A DNA stretch of 64,000 nucleotides from an uncultured Prevotellaceae bacterium (GTDB lineage Bacteria; Bacteroidota; Bacteroidia; Bacteroidales; Bacteroidaceae). The first letter of the stretch is position 1. Each line of letters opens with the position of its first letter. Where the stretch lies: the NCBI GenBank assembly GCA_946415645.1, contig CAMKTJ010000010.1, positions 1-64,000 on the forward strand, given 5' to 3'. The position numbers and the translations under genes are program-made. This document shows positions 9,129 through 16,886 of the stretch, one piece after another. Below the pieces are notes generated by a model that did no database searches, was not told where the DNA came from, and saw only the letters and a list, made by a program, of their open reading frames with translations.

Positions 9129-9311
9129 ATGGATAATCTACCCCTAGACCCGTTTATTTTGGTCTCAAGCGTTAATATGCTTCTGCGAGATAATGAATTC
9201 AGCTCGCTGGAAGAATTATGCGAACACTTTGATAAAGATATCAACCAGATTAAGGAATACTTGAGTCAATACGGATTTGAATATATGGAGGAACAAAAGC
9301 AGTTCCGATAA
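9129..9311 (+). CDS. DUF4250-family small protein
   Basis: Sixty residues: an N-terminal LPLDPFILVSSVNMLLRD segment, a helix-turn-helix-like middle (SSLEELCEHFDKDINQIKEYL) and the ending YGFEYMEEQKQF. This layout matches the DUF4250 family of short cytoplasmic proteins in Firmicutes and Bacteroidetes. The function is unknown; the middle could bind DNA but the protein is very short. It has its own promoter and no partner gene. Confidence 0.75.
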   Translation: MDNLPLDPFILVSSVNMLLRDNEFSSLEELCEHFDKDINQIKEYLSQYGFEYMEEQKQFR

Positions 9312-9395
9312 CACATATTCCATATATATCAAATATCCCTACTATTTATACCTCTGGATAGAAATTCTATCCTCAGGCATTGAAGATTCTCTTAA

Positions 9396-9824
9396 TTACT
9401 TCAATCCCCTAGCCCTAAAGATTCTCTCTTTGGCCTGATTTATCTGCTGGAAAGCCTTCTCAGCAGCCTGACGGGCCTCTTCGCCCTGAGAAGCAAGACG
9501 GTCTGGATGGTACTTCAGCGCCATTCGTCTATAAGCCTGACGCACCTCATCATCCGTAGCAGCCTCCGTTAATCCCAAGGTTCTGTATGCTTCGTCTAAT
9601 TGAGGGTCAATGTAAGTATAAGGGCCAGTAGAACCAGCACCACTACCCCACTGCTGCTGATTGGCATTAGAATAATTGGTATAAATACGGAATTTGATGG
9701 TTGGAGGGGAAATCATACTATCTATCAGACTTCCCAGCAGAAAACCCCAGAAGGCTCCCCTACCACCTGCTATCCTGAAACCAATAAACAAGAATACCCA
9801 CTTGAACTTAAGAAAGAACCTCAT
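9396..9824 (-). CDS. membrane-anchored J-domain (DnaJ-like) protein
   Basis: An N-terminal hydrophobic segment (about 1-38, with GGRGAFWGFLLGSLID) is followed by a Q/G/S-rich linker and a C-terminal J domain (about 75-138) with YRTLGL, YRRMALKYHPD including the HPD triad, and FQQINQAKE. It would recruit and stimulate DnaK at the membrane. The start is set at ATG 9824, because a -7 box (minus strand TACTTTTG) occupies 9840-9847 and so excludes the longer TTG reading from 9842. Full-length DnaJ zinc and substrate domains are absent, so this is a specialised co-chaperone of the DjlA/TerB-like type. Confidence 0.85.
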   Translation of the reverse strand: MRFFLKFKWVFLFIGFRIAGGRGAFWGFLLGSLIDSMISPPTIKFRIYTNYSNANQQQWGSGAGSTGPYTYIDPQLDEAYRTLGLTEAATDDEVRQAYRRMALKYHPDRLASQGEEARQAAEKAFQQINQAKERIFRARGLK

Positions 9825-9904
9825 ATTATAAATTTTGCGCAAAAGTACGTAATCTTTTCCATTCCACCAAAGTTTACCCTCACGTTTAAACCAAGTTTAA
9901 TACT

Positions 9905-10260
9905 TAAACCATTTCTTTAACATCATATATACATACTACCCTACTCTTTAAATCAAGTATTTCATATATATAGAATATATTTTATATTTATTATATACAA
10001 TATACTTTATATATATTATATAGTTTATATAGTTAGTATATCCTATATATGTTGTATATTTTGTATGTTTCTTATATGTGATATATACTGCATATATTTA
10101 TATCTAATATATTTATTTATTTCGTTTATACAGATATATGATGTATATGTATATTTTCTATATTTAATTATACAGAATATTTATATAGAAGTATATTCAG
10201 AATATGTTATATAGCAGAATATACAAAATATTTGAAAAATATCATTGCCATATGAGGATA
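9905..10260. other. very AT-rich zone upstream of parA
   Basis: About 350 bases made almost entirely of TATATA-type sequence with hardly any G or C and no convincing gene. Such a zone could unwind easily; it abuts the replication/partition module. Confidence 0.7.
10173..10222 (+). repeat. three CAGAATAT direct repeats before parA
   Basis: CAGAATAT begins at 10173, 10198 and 10215, each near TATATAG. Repeats directly upstream of a parA promoter are often operator or centromere sites for the small partition protein; that role is inferred here. Confidence 0.45.
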
Positions 10261-10266
10261 AATTTG

Positions 10267-10274
10267 TAAATTTG
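10267..10274 (+). promoter_or_regulatory. -7 box of parA
   Basis: TAAATTTG followed by C, 23 bases before the ATG. Confidence 0.65.
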
Positions 10275-10297
10275 CAGCAAATAAATATAGGTAGACA

Positions 10298-11143
10298 ATG
10301 GCAAAAGTAATTTCTATTATCAATGACAAGGGTGGGGTAGCAAAGACTACAACTACCATTAACCTGGGAACAGCCCTTTGGCTGCTTGGAAAGCGCGTTC
10401 TGCTGGTGGACACAGATAAGCAATGTAACATGACCATAACAATAGACAGATCAAGCTACAAAGTAGGTGTCTCAACATTATATGACTGGCTGAAGGATGA
10501 CAAAATTGCTCCTCCTGTATATGAACGCTATAATGGCATGGATTACATACCAAGTAGCGTACGAATAGATGAGCTTAATACCTGGTTGGCAGACAAGGTG
10601 TACAGAGAGAATTACCTGACTATACGCCTGAATGCATTAAGAGATATGTATGACTATATTCTTATAGACTGTGCACCAGGATGTAACAGTATCCTTAACA
10701 AGAATGCCATAGCCGCTTCTGACGGCGTTATTGTGCCAGTAAGAACTGATCTATACTCTGTACAAGGAAAAGACGCTGTACGGACCATTGTGGACGAAGT
10801 AAACAAGATGATGGGAAAGAACATTGAGTTGATGGGGTATCTGCTGACTCAGTTCGAGAAAACAAAAATGGGTAAGGAAGTACAGGAGTTCTTCCGTTCA
10901 CAACCCAACACACCAGTATTCCCGGTTCCAATTCGTAAGTGCGCCAAGTGTAACGAAGCACCAAAGGAACAGATGAGTCTGTTTGAATACGCACCAAACA
11001 GTACAGCTGCAGATGACTATATGCGTCTGGCAGAGCAGATAATAGGGAAGGGGACACGAAACAAGAAGTGGACACCCGCTGCATGGAATAAAAAAGCAAG
11101 CGAAGCATATTTATCATTCATAAATGAACAAGAAAAAGAATAG
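10298..11143 (+). CDS. parA: ParA-type partition ATPase
   Basis: Cytoplasmic deviant-Walker ATPase that segregates low-copy replicons. Residues 4-19 carry the deviant P-loop (KGGVAKTTT, with the signature first lysine), LLVDTDKQ is the A' motif, and YILIDCAPG is Walker B. Length 281 with no N-terminal DNA-binding domain places it with the small (type Ib-like) or Soj-like ParAs. It starts 23 bases after a -7 box and is followed after 14 bases by a ribbon-helix-helix gene, the expected partner. The C-terminal 30 residues (WTPAAWNKKASEAYLSFINE) are basic and family-specific. Together with the iterons and rep gene downstream it forms a replicon core. Confidence 0.93.
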   Translation: MAKVISIINDKGGVAKTTTTINLGTALWLLGKRVLLVDTDKQCNMTITIDRSSYKVGVSTLYDWLKDDKIAPPVYERYNGMDYIPSSVRIDELNTWLADKVYRENYLTIRLNALRDMYDYILIDCAPGCNSILNKNAIAASDGVIVPVRTDLYSVQGKDAVRTIVDEVNKMMGKNIELMGYLLTQFEKTKMGKEVQEFFRSQPNTPVFPVPIRKCAKCNEAPKEQMSLFEYAPNSTAADDYMRLAEQIIGKGTRNKKWTPAAWNKKASEAYLSFINEQEKE

Positions 11144-11157
11144 GGGAGGGTAGAACT

Positions 11158-11547
11158 ATGCCAAAGATCAAACAACTAACACCTATCAGCGCAATTGCTG
11201 ACGGAATGAAAACACAAACAGAAGAGCTGTATGAGAAGGTTCCAACCAGCACCCCTCCAGCTCCAATTGCGGAGAATGTAACATCTGAAGTTATAGCTCC
11301 CACATACAAGAAACCTGGTCGTAAAAAAGACAACAGTATCATCCCACGCCAGAACGGAAAGCTGATATTCTTTGAGGAACGTCATAACAGAGCTGTAGAG
11401 GAAATACACTGGCAATGTAAGGTAGACCGCCAGGATGTAGTACGTACAGCCCTAAACGAATTCCTGAAGCGTTATATGGCAGGCGAAGTGGTTTCTCCAG
11501 AAGGAGCTGAGCTTATCAGACAATATGTACGAGATACGCACTTATAA
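11158..11547 (+). CDS. ribbon-helix-helix-like partition partner of ParA
   Basis: 129 residues. Residues 1-60 are polar, Pro/Thr-rich and probably disordered. Residues 68-112 look like a ribbon-helix-helix: a short strand (GKLIFF), helix RHNRAVEEIHWQCK, turn with basic residues, helix DRQDVVRTALNEFLKRYM. The position 14 bases after parA and the size fit a ParG/Omega-type centromere-binding protein, which also represses its own operon through repeats upstream. Assignment is from architecture and context, not from a named family match. The candidate targets are the CAGAATAT repeats upstream of parA or the palindromes at 12410-12448. Confidence 0.65.
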   Translation: MPKIKQLTPISAIADGMKTQTEELYEKVPTSTPPAPIAENVTSEVIAPTYKKPGRKKDNSIIPRQNGKLIFFEERHNRAVEEIHWQCKVDRQDVVRTALNEFLKRYMAGEVVSPEGAELIRQYVRDTHL

Positions 11548-11557
11548 CCCCCACAAA

Positions 11558-11670
11558 GGTTACTTTCTCCTCAATAAAGCAGGGGAAAGTAACCTTCTCC
11601 TCAACAAAAGGCGGGGTTTCTTGCAATCTAAGGTAACCTTCTCCTCAATTTAAGGTTACGTTCTCCACAA
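11558..11670 (-). repeat. iteron cluster A (4 units, inverted)
   Basis: Four 17-base units of the form GGTTACTTTCTCCTCAA at 11558, 11588, 11632 and 11654; this is the reverse complement of the units in the other clusters. The last two are 22 bases apart. Confidence 0.85.
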
Positions 11671-11838
11671 GAAACTTACGCAAAACGTTGTTTTTCAACA
11701 ACATACAATCACCTAATATAGATAATATAGTTAATATCCCTAATAAAATTACTTCTTTTATTTATATAACATATTATGGATATTAATATATGTGTTAAGC
11801 CTAACTTATTGAAACCCAGTGGTTTCCAAAAAACGAAC

Positions 11839-11948
11839 TGCGAAGAAGGTAATCTTGTTTTGAGGAAAATCCAACCTTAAAATGCGGAAAAAGGAACTTT
11901 TTATTGCAAAGAAAGTAACTTTTTGTTGAGGAGAAAGTAACCTTATAG
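11839..11948 (+). repeat. iteron cluster B (5 units, exact 22-bp period)
   Basis: Units start at 11839, 11861, 11883, 11905 and 11927, with the best copy reading TGAGGAGAAAGTAACCTT. The flanks at 11690-11800 and 11990-12130 are very AT-rich and could serve as the unwinding region. Confidence 0.88.
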
Positions 11949-12137
11949 GCTTTTTTAGCGTTTTCTGGGCCTCTTATTTAAACATTTGCTTTAACTTTCA
12001 GAATAACTGATTATGTGATAATTCCCTAAAATTTTGGAATATTTTACATCTTATTTCTTTGTAATACAATAATTTGAATATTTTTTCCTCGTGCAAAACA
12101 TTAAAATATTATTTTCAGCACACTATAATATAGTTTT

Positions 12138-12205
12138 TGAGGTCTTGGTTACTTCTGAATTGAGGAGAAGGTAACTTCCGAATTGCGAAGAAAGTAACCT
12201 TTCTC
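12138..12205 (+). repeat. iteron cluster C (3 units, 23-bp spacing)
   Basis: Units start at 12138, 12161 and 12184 (TGAGGTCTTGGTTACTT, TGAGGAGAAGGTAACTT, TGCGAAGAAAGTAACCTT). Confidence 0.82.
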
Positions 12206-12409
12206 TTCTTTTTGCTTGAAAAGAAGGGTAGGGGACATCATTGATTAACTCTTAGCTATTAATACTGATATTTGTTACTATTTATAGTCGCAAGTGTTAG
12301 TATTAATACCCGCAAATATTTCTTATATTACTTGTCTTTCATGATTGTATGGGTAGAAAAATCTTTGCTCCAGTTAAGGATATATTTTTCCTTAGTTAGG
12401 TAATGTTTT

Positions 12410-12448
12410 ATTCCCAACGTGGGAATAATTCATTCCCAGTGTGGGAAT
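12410..12448. promoter_or_regulatory. two tandem palindromes in the origin region
   Basis: ATTCCCA-ACG-TGGGAAT at 12410-12426 and ATTCCCA-GTG-TGGGAAT at 12432-12448, centres 22 bases apart (two helical turns). Perfect 7-base arms suggest a dimeric DNA-binding protein that binds cooperatively; the protein is unknown. Confidence 0.7.
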
Positions 12449-12532
12449 ATTTTTATATACTCTTGAGAATTATATCCTTGCTTCTTTCTTAAGATAAAAA
12501 CACAACTCAGTTATAATTGTTTTTTGCTTAGT

Positions 12533-12664
12533 GGAGAAAAAAGTAACCTTTATTTGAGGTTCAAGTTATCACGTTTTGAGAACCTGGTTTTCTCTTTTTG
12601 AGGGTTAAGTTATTTGTTCCTGAGGAGATGGTTTCTTCCTCTTGAGAACAAGGTAATCAATAAA
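12533..12664 (+). repeat. iteron cluster D (6 units, exact 22-bp period) before rep
   Basis: Units start at 12533, 12555, 12577, 12599, 12621 and 12643. They are more degenerate than cluster B but keep TGAG..nAAGgTa in phase. The cluster ends about 35 bases upstream of the rep -33 box, so Rep bound here could repress its own gene. Confidence 0.85.
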
Positions 12665-12700
12665 ATTCTTTTTATTGTTTGTTTTTATTTACTATTTCTT

Positions 12701-12730
12701 TTTGGTAATCGAAAAAAATCAATATCTTTG
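12701..12730 (+). promoter_or_regulatory. rep promoter
   Basis: TTTG (-33) at 12701 and TATCTTTG (-7) at 12723-12730 with 18 bases between them; ATG at 12759. Confidence 0.7.
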
Positions 12731-12756
12731 CGCGTACATTATATAATATATATAGG
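12730..12756 (+). repeat. leader repeat before rep (copy 1)
   Basis: GCGCGTACATTATATA followed by further AT dinucleotides and TATAG. A near-identical copy lies at 13958-13984 just after the rep stop, so the two flank the gene. Confidence 0.8.
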
Positions 12757-12758
12757 CA

Positions 12759-13943
12759 ATGGCTACAAAGAAAACAAACGGTAAGTTGCAGATGGTAAGT
12801 CCGAAAAACGAGCTTATACAGCAGTTGGAGAATTCGGATTACATAAAAAATCCACTTGTTTATTCACAGATAAGGGGAGATTTCTCGCTTATTCAGACCA
12901 ATGTTCTTGTGGCTATAGCTGCAACTATGCAGACCCGAATCAATGAAAGATTCGTTGAGGGAAAGATGGGACCGCTCTTTTCTGAGGAGGAATTGTCCAA
13001 GGGTAAGATCACTTTCGAGGTTCCTTTGCAGTCTTTGGGAGTAAAAACCAAGGAGTATGCTGCCGTTCATGAGGCCTGTAAAGCGCTCACAAAACTGGAT
13101 ACAACCATCAATTATACTGATGTTGACGGGCAGAAAAGAACAAAGACCAGTGTCATTTTTACTGATGTTGACGTGCCGACATACACTACAACTACAGGTC
13201 AGGAGCGAAGAAGTGGTATCATAAAAATTGATATGAACGCTTCTGTTGCCGACCTTGTATTCAACAAAAGTGGTGCTTACGTTGAACATTTAGGTGGAAT
13301 TGTTAAGCTTTGTCGCAGTCCCAGAACGCCCCGTTTGTATATTTATTTAAGTGCCTGGAAGAAAATGCGAATGTGTACGCTGGGTTACGAAGCCTTGAAA
13401 GAGTTCCTTGGAGTGCTGGTTTACAGCAAGGATAGGACCAAGGTTTTGCAAGATAAGAGTTCTACATGGGCTGTTTTTCACAGAGATGTATTGAAACCTG
13501 CTCAGCGCGAGATGGAAAAATTGGCTAAACGTGGCGAAATAGAGTTCACCTTCGAATACGAACCGGTCTATCATAATGGTAAGAAAAGGGGTAACCCAGA
13601 CAGTGTACGTTTCCTTCTAAACCCAGCTGTTCCTGATGCTAATGTTCAGGAGGAGGACAAATCGCCTAACGCTGAGGTTAATCACCTGACGGAAGAACAG
13701 CAGACCAAGTGGTTCCAATTCATGCAATTGGTACAGGAAAGGGTAGGGGAGCCGTTCTTCAGTACCTACTTTGTTTATTGTAGAATAGGAAGTATTACGG
13801 ATAAACACATCACTATTATCACACCCAATCAGTTTGTCAGTGAACAGATAGAGAAGAGTGGAGCTGATTTCTTCTTGAGTTTGAAGGAGGTATTCGGTCC
13901 TGTAACCCTGTCGTATAAGGTGGAGAATCCTTCGTACAAATAA
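12759..13943 (+). CDS. Rep_3-type replication initiator with C-terminal DnaA-domain-I-like module
   Basis: Binds iterons, opens the origin and recruits the replisome. The first ~290 residues fit the double winged-helix Rep_3/RepB family: LVYSQIRGDFSLIQTNVLVAIA, then the second winged helix TPRLYIYLSAWKKM...LKPAQREMEKLAKRGEIEFTFEYEPVYHNGKKRGNP. After a charged linker, residues 318-388 look like DnaA domain I: WFQFMQLVQERVGEPFFSTY, then ITIITPNQFVSEQIEK and FFLSLKEVFGPVTLSYKV. They match the Trp at the start, the PNxFV motif and the strand/helix order. Domain I of DnaA recruits DnaB and self-associates. At 394 residues it is longer than usual Rep_3 proteins. Iteron cluster D lies directly upstream. 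Confidence 0.9.
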   Translation: MATKKTNGKLQMVSPKNELIQQLENSDYIKNPLVYSQIRGDFSLIQTNVLVAIAATMQTRINERFVEGKMGPLFSEEELSKGKITFEVPLQSLGVKTKEYAAVHEACKALTKLDTTINYTDVDGQKRTKTSVIFTDVDVPTYTTTTGQERRSGIIKIDMNASVADLVFNKSGAYVEHLGGIVKLCRSPRTPRLYIYLSAWKKMRMCTLGYEALKEFLGVLVYSKDRTKVLQDKSSTWAVFHRDVLKPAQREMEKLAKRGEIEFTFEYEPVYHNGKKRGNPDSVRFLLNPAVPDANVQEEDKSPNAEVNHLTEEQQTKWFQFMQLVQERVGEPFFSTYFVYCRIGSITDKHITIITPNQFVSEQIEKSGADFFLSLKEVFGPVTLSYKVENPSYK

Positions 13944-13957
13944 TGACTTCTCCTTAC

Positions 13958-13984
13958 GCGCGTACATTATATATTATATATATA
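13958..13984 (+). repeat. leader repeat after rep (copy 2)
   Basis: GCGCGTACATTATATA plus TATA run and TATAG, as at 12730-12756. It lies in the 96-base gap before the PI-PLC-like gene. Confidence 0.8.
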
Positions 13985-14039
13985 GCGAGACATTTCATTA
14001 AAGAATATATTTCATATATATTAAATACACAACCATGTT

Positions 14040-15716
14040 ATGAAAAAACTGATCTTGTTAACCACTCTGTTTTTATGTGTCATCCTGCCTATTCGGGCTA
14101 TCGATTATCAGAATTGGATGCAACCCTTAGACGATAATCTGTTTCTGAGCAGGCTTTCTATTCCGGGTGCTCATGATGCAGCAACCAGTAGTTGTAGCAG
14201 TAGCGGAATGACAGGAAGTGCACATACCCAGACTTATACCATTGCCCAACAGTTAGAGCGAGGTGTTAGAATTTTCGACCTTCGTCCTGTCTGGAATGGA
14301 AGTGATATGGTTATCTATCACGGAATAGTTTCTACCGGAGTCAAGTTCAATGATGCATTGAACACACTATGTAACTTCCTGAAATCTCATCCCAAGGAGT
14401 TCCTTTTTGTTGTTATGAGGCATGAAGATGATGGTGCGTCTGATAATAATAAGGCTCAGTGGCCGACTCAGATGAAAAACTGTCTTAACGCAAAGAGGCA
14501 ATACATCATTGATTATTCTCCCACATTAACCGTAAGGGATATGCGAGGAAAGCTCTTGGTAATGAGTAGGAATACGTATAATGATGGTCCAATAGGAGGT
14601 TATCTGAACGGTGGCGGCGACAATGGTACGCTGAATAAAACCCTCGTCGGACCATCGGGAGCCTACATGAATATGACTATCCAGGATATGTATGATGTAG
14701 CAGGAAGCGGACAGTTGGATCAGAAGGTTGCTGCTATGAAGGCTCTTCTGGATCGTTCTATGGGTGAGAAGGAATACCGTCTTTACATGAATCACACTTC
14801 AGGTTATAGTAAGAAAGCTACTATTCCATTTATTGGAACAACTTATTCTACTTTCGAGGGTGTTCAGGAATGTGCACGCACCTGTAACAAAGCTATGATT
14901 GACTATATGAAGGGAAAGACCGGACCTATGGGATTCATTATGATGGACTTTGCAGGCGACAATAATTATTCAGGTCAGAGTCTCATAGATCTTATCATCA
15001 GGAACAATTTCAGCACTTATGCCAACGAGCGTGATGCTGACAATCGTGTTGTTAAGGGCAACAAGGTTTATATTCTGCCTTTGGGACGGGATCGTGTTTG
15101 GGAAGGTTTGTGCTATTTCAGAGAAGCTCCCCAAAAAAACAGTTCATCACTGGATGCCCTTTCTGCCCCTAATGCATTATGGAAGTCTATAACTTATAGC
15201 ACTAATTCTTCATGGGTAAATTTAGAGATGCCAATGGGTTCGCCCAGTTATCTTGCTCCATATAGAACTACATGGGAGGGGGAGTATAACTCCTATTGGA
15301 TAAGACGTGAGTTTACACTTGACGAGGTAAATGAGGCAACAACCTATTATCTGGAGGCTTATCATGATGACCATTATGAGATATTTGTCAATGGCCGCCA
15401 GATCCATAAAGCTGATGATTGGACTGAGGCAAATGGTGCTCCTATAACCAAGAAAGTTACTAATGCAACGCTTAAGGTCGGTCAGAATGTTATAGCCATT
15501 CACATACAGCAGAATACGGGTGGCGCCTATTTTGACTGTGGATTGTATGGTATCTTTGACCCCGACAAGCAGGTGTCAATCTCTGAAATTACAGAAGACA
15601 AAACAACCTCCCCAGCTAATAGGAAGGCTGTTGTATATGATTTGTCAGGAAGAACAGTTTCCTCTCCGAATAAAGGTCTCTACGTTATAGACGGAAAGAA
15701 GACGGTTGTTCAGTAA
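14040..15716 (+). CDS. secreted PI-PLC X-domain phospholipase-like protein
   Basis: Signal peptide (1-20) followed by a phosphatidylinositol-specific phospholipase C X-type barrel (about 25-320). It has the two catalytic-type histidines in SIPGAHDAAT (His45) and VIYHG (His94), plus the RIFDLRPVW strand. This family cleaves phosphatidylinositol or GPI-type head groups. Residues about 385-510 form a beta-sandwich of the galactose-binding/sialate-esterase-like kind (WIRREFTLDEV..YLEAYHDDHYEIFVNGRQI). The end carries the tail VYDLSGRTV...KGLYVIDGKKTVVQ shared with other exported proteins here. It might act on host GPI anchors or on inositol lipids of the cell itself; sequence cannot decide. A terminator follows. 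Confidence 0.85.
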   Translation: MKKLILLTTLFLCVILPIRAIDYQNWMQPLDDNLFLSRLSIPGAHDAATSSCSSSGMTGSAHTQTYTIAQQLERGVRIFDLRPVWNGSDMVIYHGIVSTGVKFNDALNTLCNFLKSHPKEFLFVVMRHEDDGASDNNKAQWPTQMKNCLNAKRQYIIDYSPTLTVRDMRGKLLVMSRNTYNDGPIGGYLNGGGDNGTLNKTLVGPSGAYMNMTIQDMYDVAGSGQLDQKVAAMKALLDRSMGEKEYRLYMNHTSGYSKKATIPFIGTTYSTFEGVQECARTCNKAMIDYMKGKTGPMGFIMMDFAGDNNYSGQSLIDLIIRNNFSTYANERDADNRVVKGNKVYILPLGRDRVWEGLCYFREAPQKNSSSLDALSAPNALWKSITYSTNSSWVNLEMPMGSPSYLAPYRTTWEGEYNSYWIRREFTLDEVNEATTYYLEAYHDDHYEIFVNGRQIHKADDWTEANGAPITKKVTNATLKVGQNVIAIHIQQNTGGAYFDCGLYGIFDPDKQVSISEITEDKTTSPANRKAVVYDLSGRTVSSPNKGLYVIDGKKTVVQ

Positions 15717-15741
15717 CCGTCTTCTTTCTTTTATCGCATAT

Positions 15742-15767
15742 AGCGGATTGTCAAGGTCCGCTTTTTC
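15742..15767 (+). terminator. intrinsic terminator after the PI-PLC gene
   Basis: AGCGGA / TCCGCT stem with a nine-base loop and TTTTT. It lies between two convergent genes. Confidence 0.65.
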
Positions 15768-15771
15768 TGTT

Positions 15772-16698
15772 TTATTTATAGAGCTTTATCTCTGCCAACT
15801 GGATGCGTGTATCTTCCCATGTCTTCTCGAACACGAACTTGTAGTAGCGATAGGCAGGGGCATTCTTAACTCTGAATCTGTATTCTTGCTCGTTCTCGTC
15901 ACGCATGCTACGGTCGTTCTTTACTTCACCCAGTTGCTTCCAGTTGCTCTTGTCGTTGCTACCCATCACCTTCCAGTTACGTGGGTTACGACCAGAATAG
16001 GTATGTGAATCATCACCTGTTACAAGGCCGTATTCTGTAATGGCTGTTGATGTGCCGGCATCCAATACAATAGAGTAGGGCATCTTGCTGGGCTCGTCAA
16101 TGCACCATTTTGTGTAGAAGAACCCGTCGCTGACCATTGCAGCACCTTCCTTACCATTGCCGGGACCGCTCACGAATGTAGTCTTGATAGAGGTTCTGCC
16201 TACCTTATGCAGATTAATCTCGCTCAACTGAATGCGGGTGCCGTCTGCCATCTTCAGGAATTCAAAGCGATAGTAACGGAACTGACCTTTCTTGGCAGGC
16301 TTAAATCTGTATTCCTGCTCGTTCTCATCACGTAGAGTACGGTCGTTCTCCTGTGTATCGATAGTTGTCCAGTTCTGCTTGTCGTTTGAACCGCTCACAC
16401 GCCAGGTTACAGGGTTACGGTCGGGATAGTCCTGTGTGTCATTGCCCGTAACAAAACCGTATTCGGCAAAGTCGGTCGGAGTGCCGGCATCCAGGATAAT
16501 TACGTAGGGCATGTGTGAAGGCTCATCCACGCACCATTTGGTAGAGGCGTCTCCATCGCAAATCATGGCAGGACCTTCCTCTATGTCGCTACCGGTTCCG
16601 CTAACCAGCTTTGTCTTAATGGTTTCCTGTGCCAATACTGATGATGTCAGTGCCATGGTACCTGTAAGTACCAGCATTCTCATTACATTTTTCTTCAT
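15772..16698 (-). CDS. exported protein with two tandem F5/8 type C (discoidin)-like domains
   Basis: Start chosen at ATG 16698 (MKKNVMRMLVLTGTMALTSSVLAQ, signal peptide); the longer frame from 16725 adds only polar residues. The mature protein is two copies of a ~140-residue module, each running DGDASTKWCVDEP / DGFFYTKWCIDEP, a VILDAGT strand, ENDRTLRDENEQEYRF / KNDRSMRDENEQEYRF and a final RIQLSEINLHK / RIQLAEIKLYK. This is the discoidin-like carbohydrate-binding fold and an internal duplication. No catalytic domain is present, so it is probably a glycan-binding accessory protein. The GH92 mannosidase is transcribed divergently from the shared gap. Confidence 0.85.
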   Translation of the reverse strand: MKKNVMRMLVLTGTMALTSSVLAQETIKTKLVSGTGSDIEEGPAMICDGDASTKWCVDEPSHMPYVIILDAGTPTDFAEYGFVTGNDTQDYPDRNPVTWRVSGSNDKQNWTTIDTQENDRTLRDENEQEYRFKPAKKGQFRYYRFEFLKMADGTRIQLSEINLHKVGRTSIKTTFVSGPGNGKEGAAMVSDGFFYTKWCIDEPSKMPYSIVLDAGTSTAITEYGLVTGDDSHTYSGRNPRNWKVMGSNDKSNWKQLGEVKNDRSMRDENEQEYRFRVKNAPAYRYYKFVFEKTWEDTRIQLAEIKLYK

Positions 16699-16765
16699 AT
16701 TGTGTTTATAGTTTTTGTGTATCATAATAATAGGGTTATCCCACTCTTTTCCCTTAAAATTCGTT

Positions 16766-16773
16766 CAAAGTTA
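16766..16773 (-). promoter_or_regulatory. -7 box for the discoidin gene
   Basis: TAACTTTG on the minus strand, about 68 bases before the ATG. Confidence 0.6.
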
Positions 16774-16848
16774 CGCTTTTCTGTCGAGATACGCAAGTTT
16801 TTTATTCATATAAGGACGCACGCTGACGGCTTTCTCGTATAAAAGTAT

Positions 16849-16856
16849 TATCTTTG
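16849..16856 (+). promoter_or_regulatory. -7 box for the GH92 gene
   Basis: TATCTTTG followed by CG, 30 bases before the ATG at 16887. Confidence 0.65.
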
Positions 16857-16886
16857 CGGGAAAGTTTAATATAATGTGTATTAAAA

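Noticed and set aside
10181-10553. Minus-strand open frames over the start of parA
   Set aside because: They overlap the ParA P-loop region antisense and extend into the AT-rich tract; no supporting features.
11558-12664. Iterons considered as a CRISPR array
   Set aside because: Units lie in tandem without unique spacers, in both orientations, and no cas genes are near; a rep gene is.
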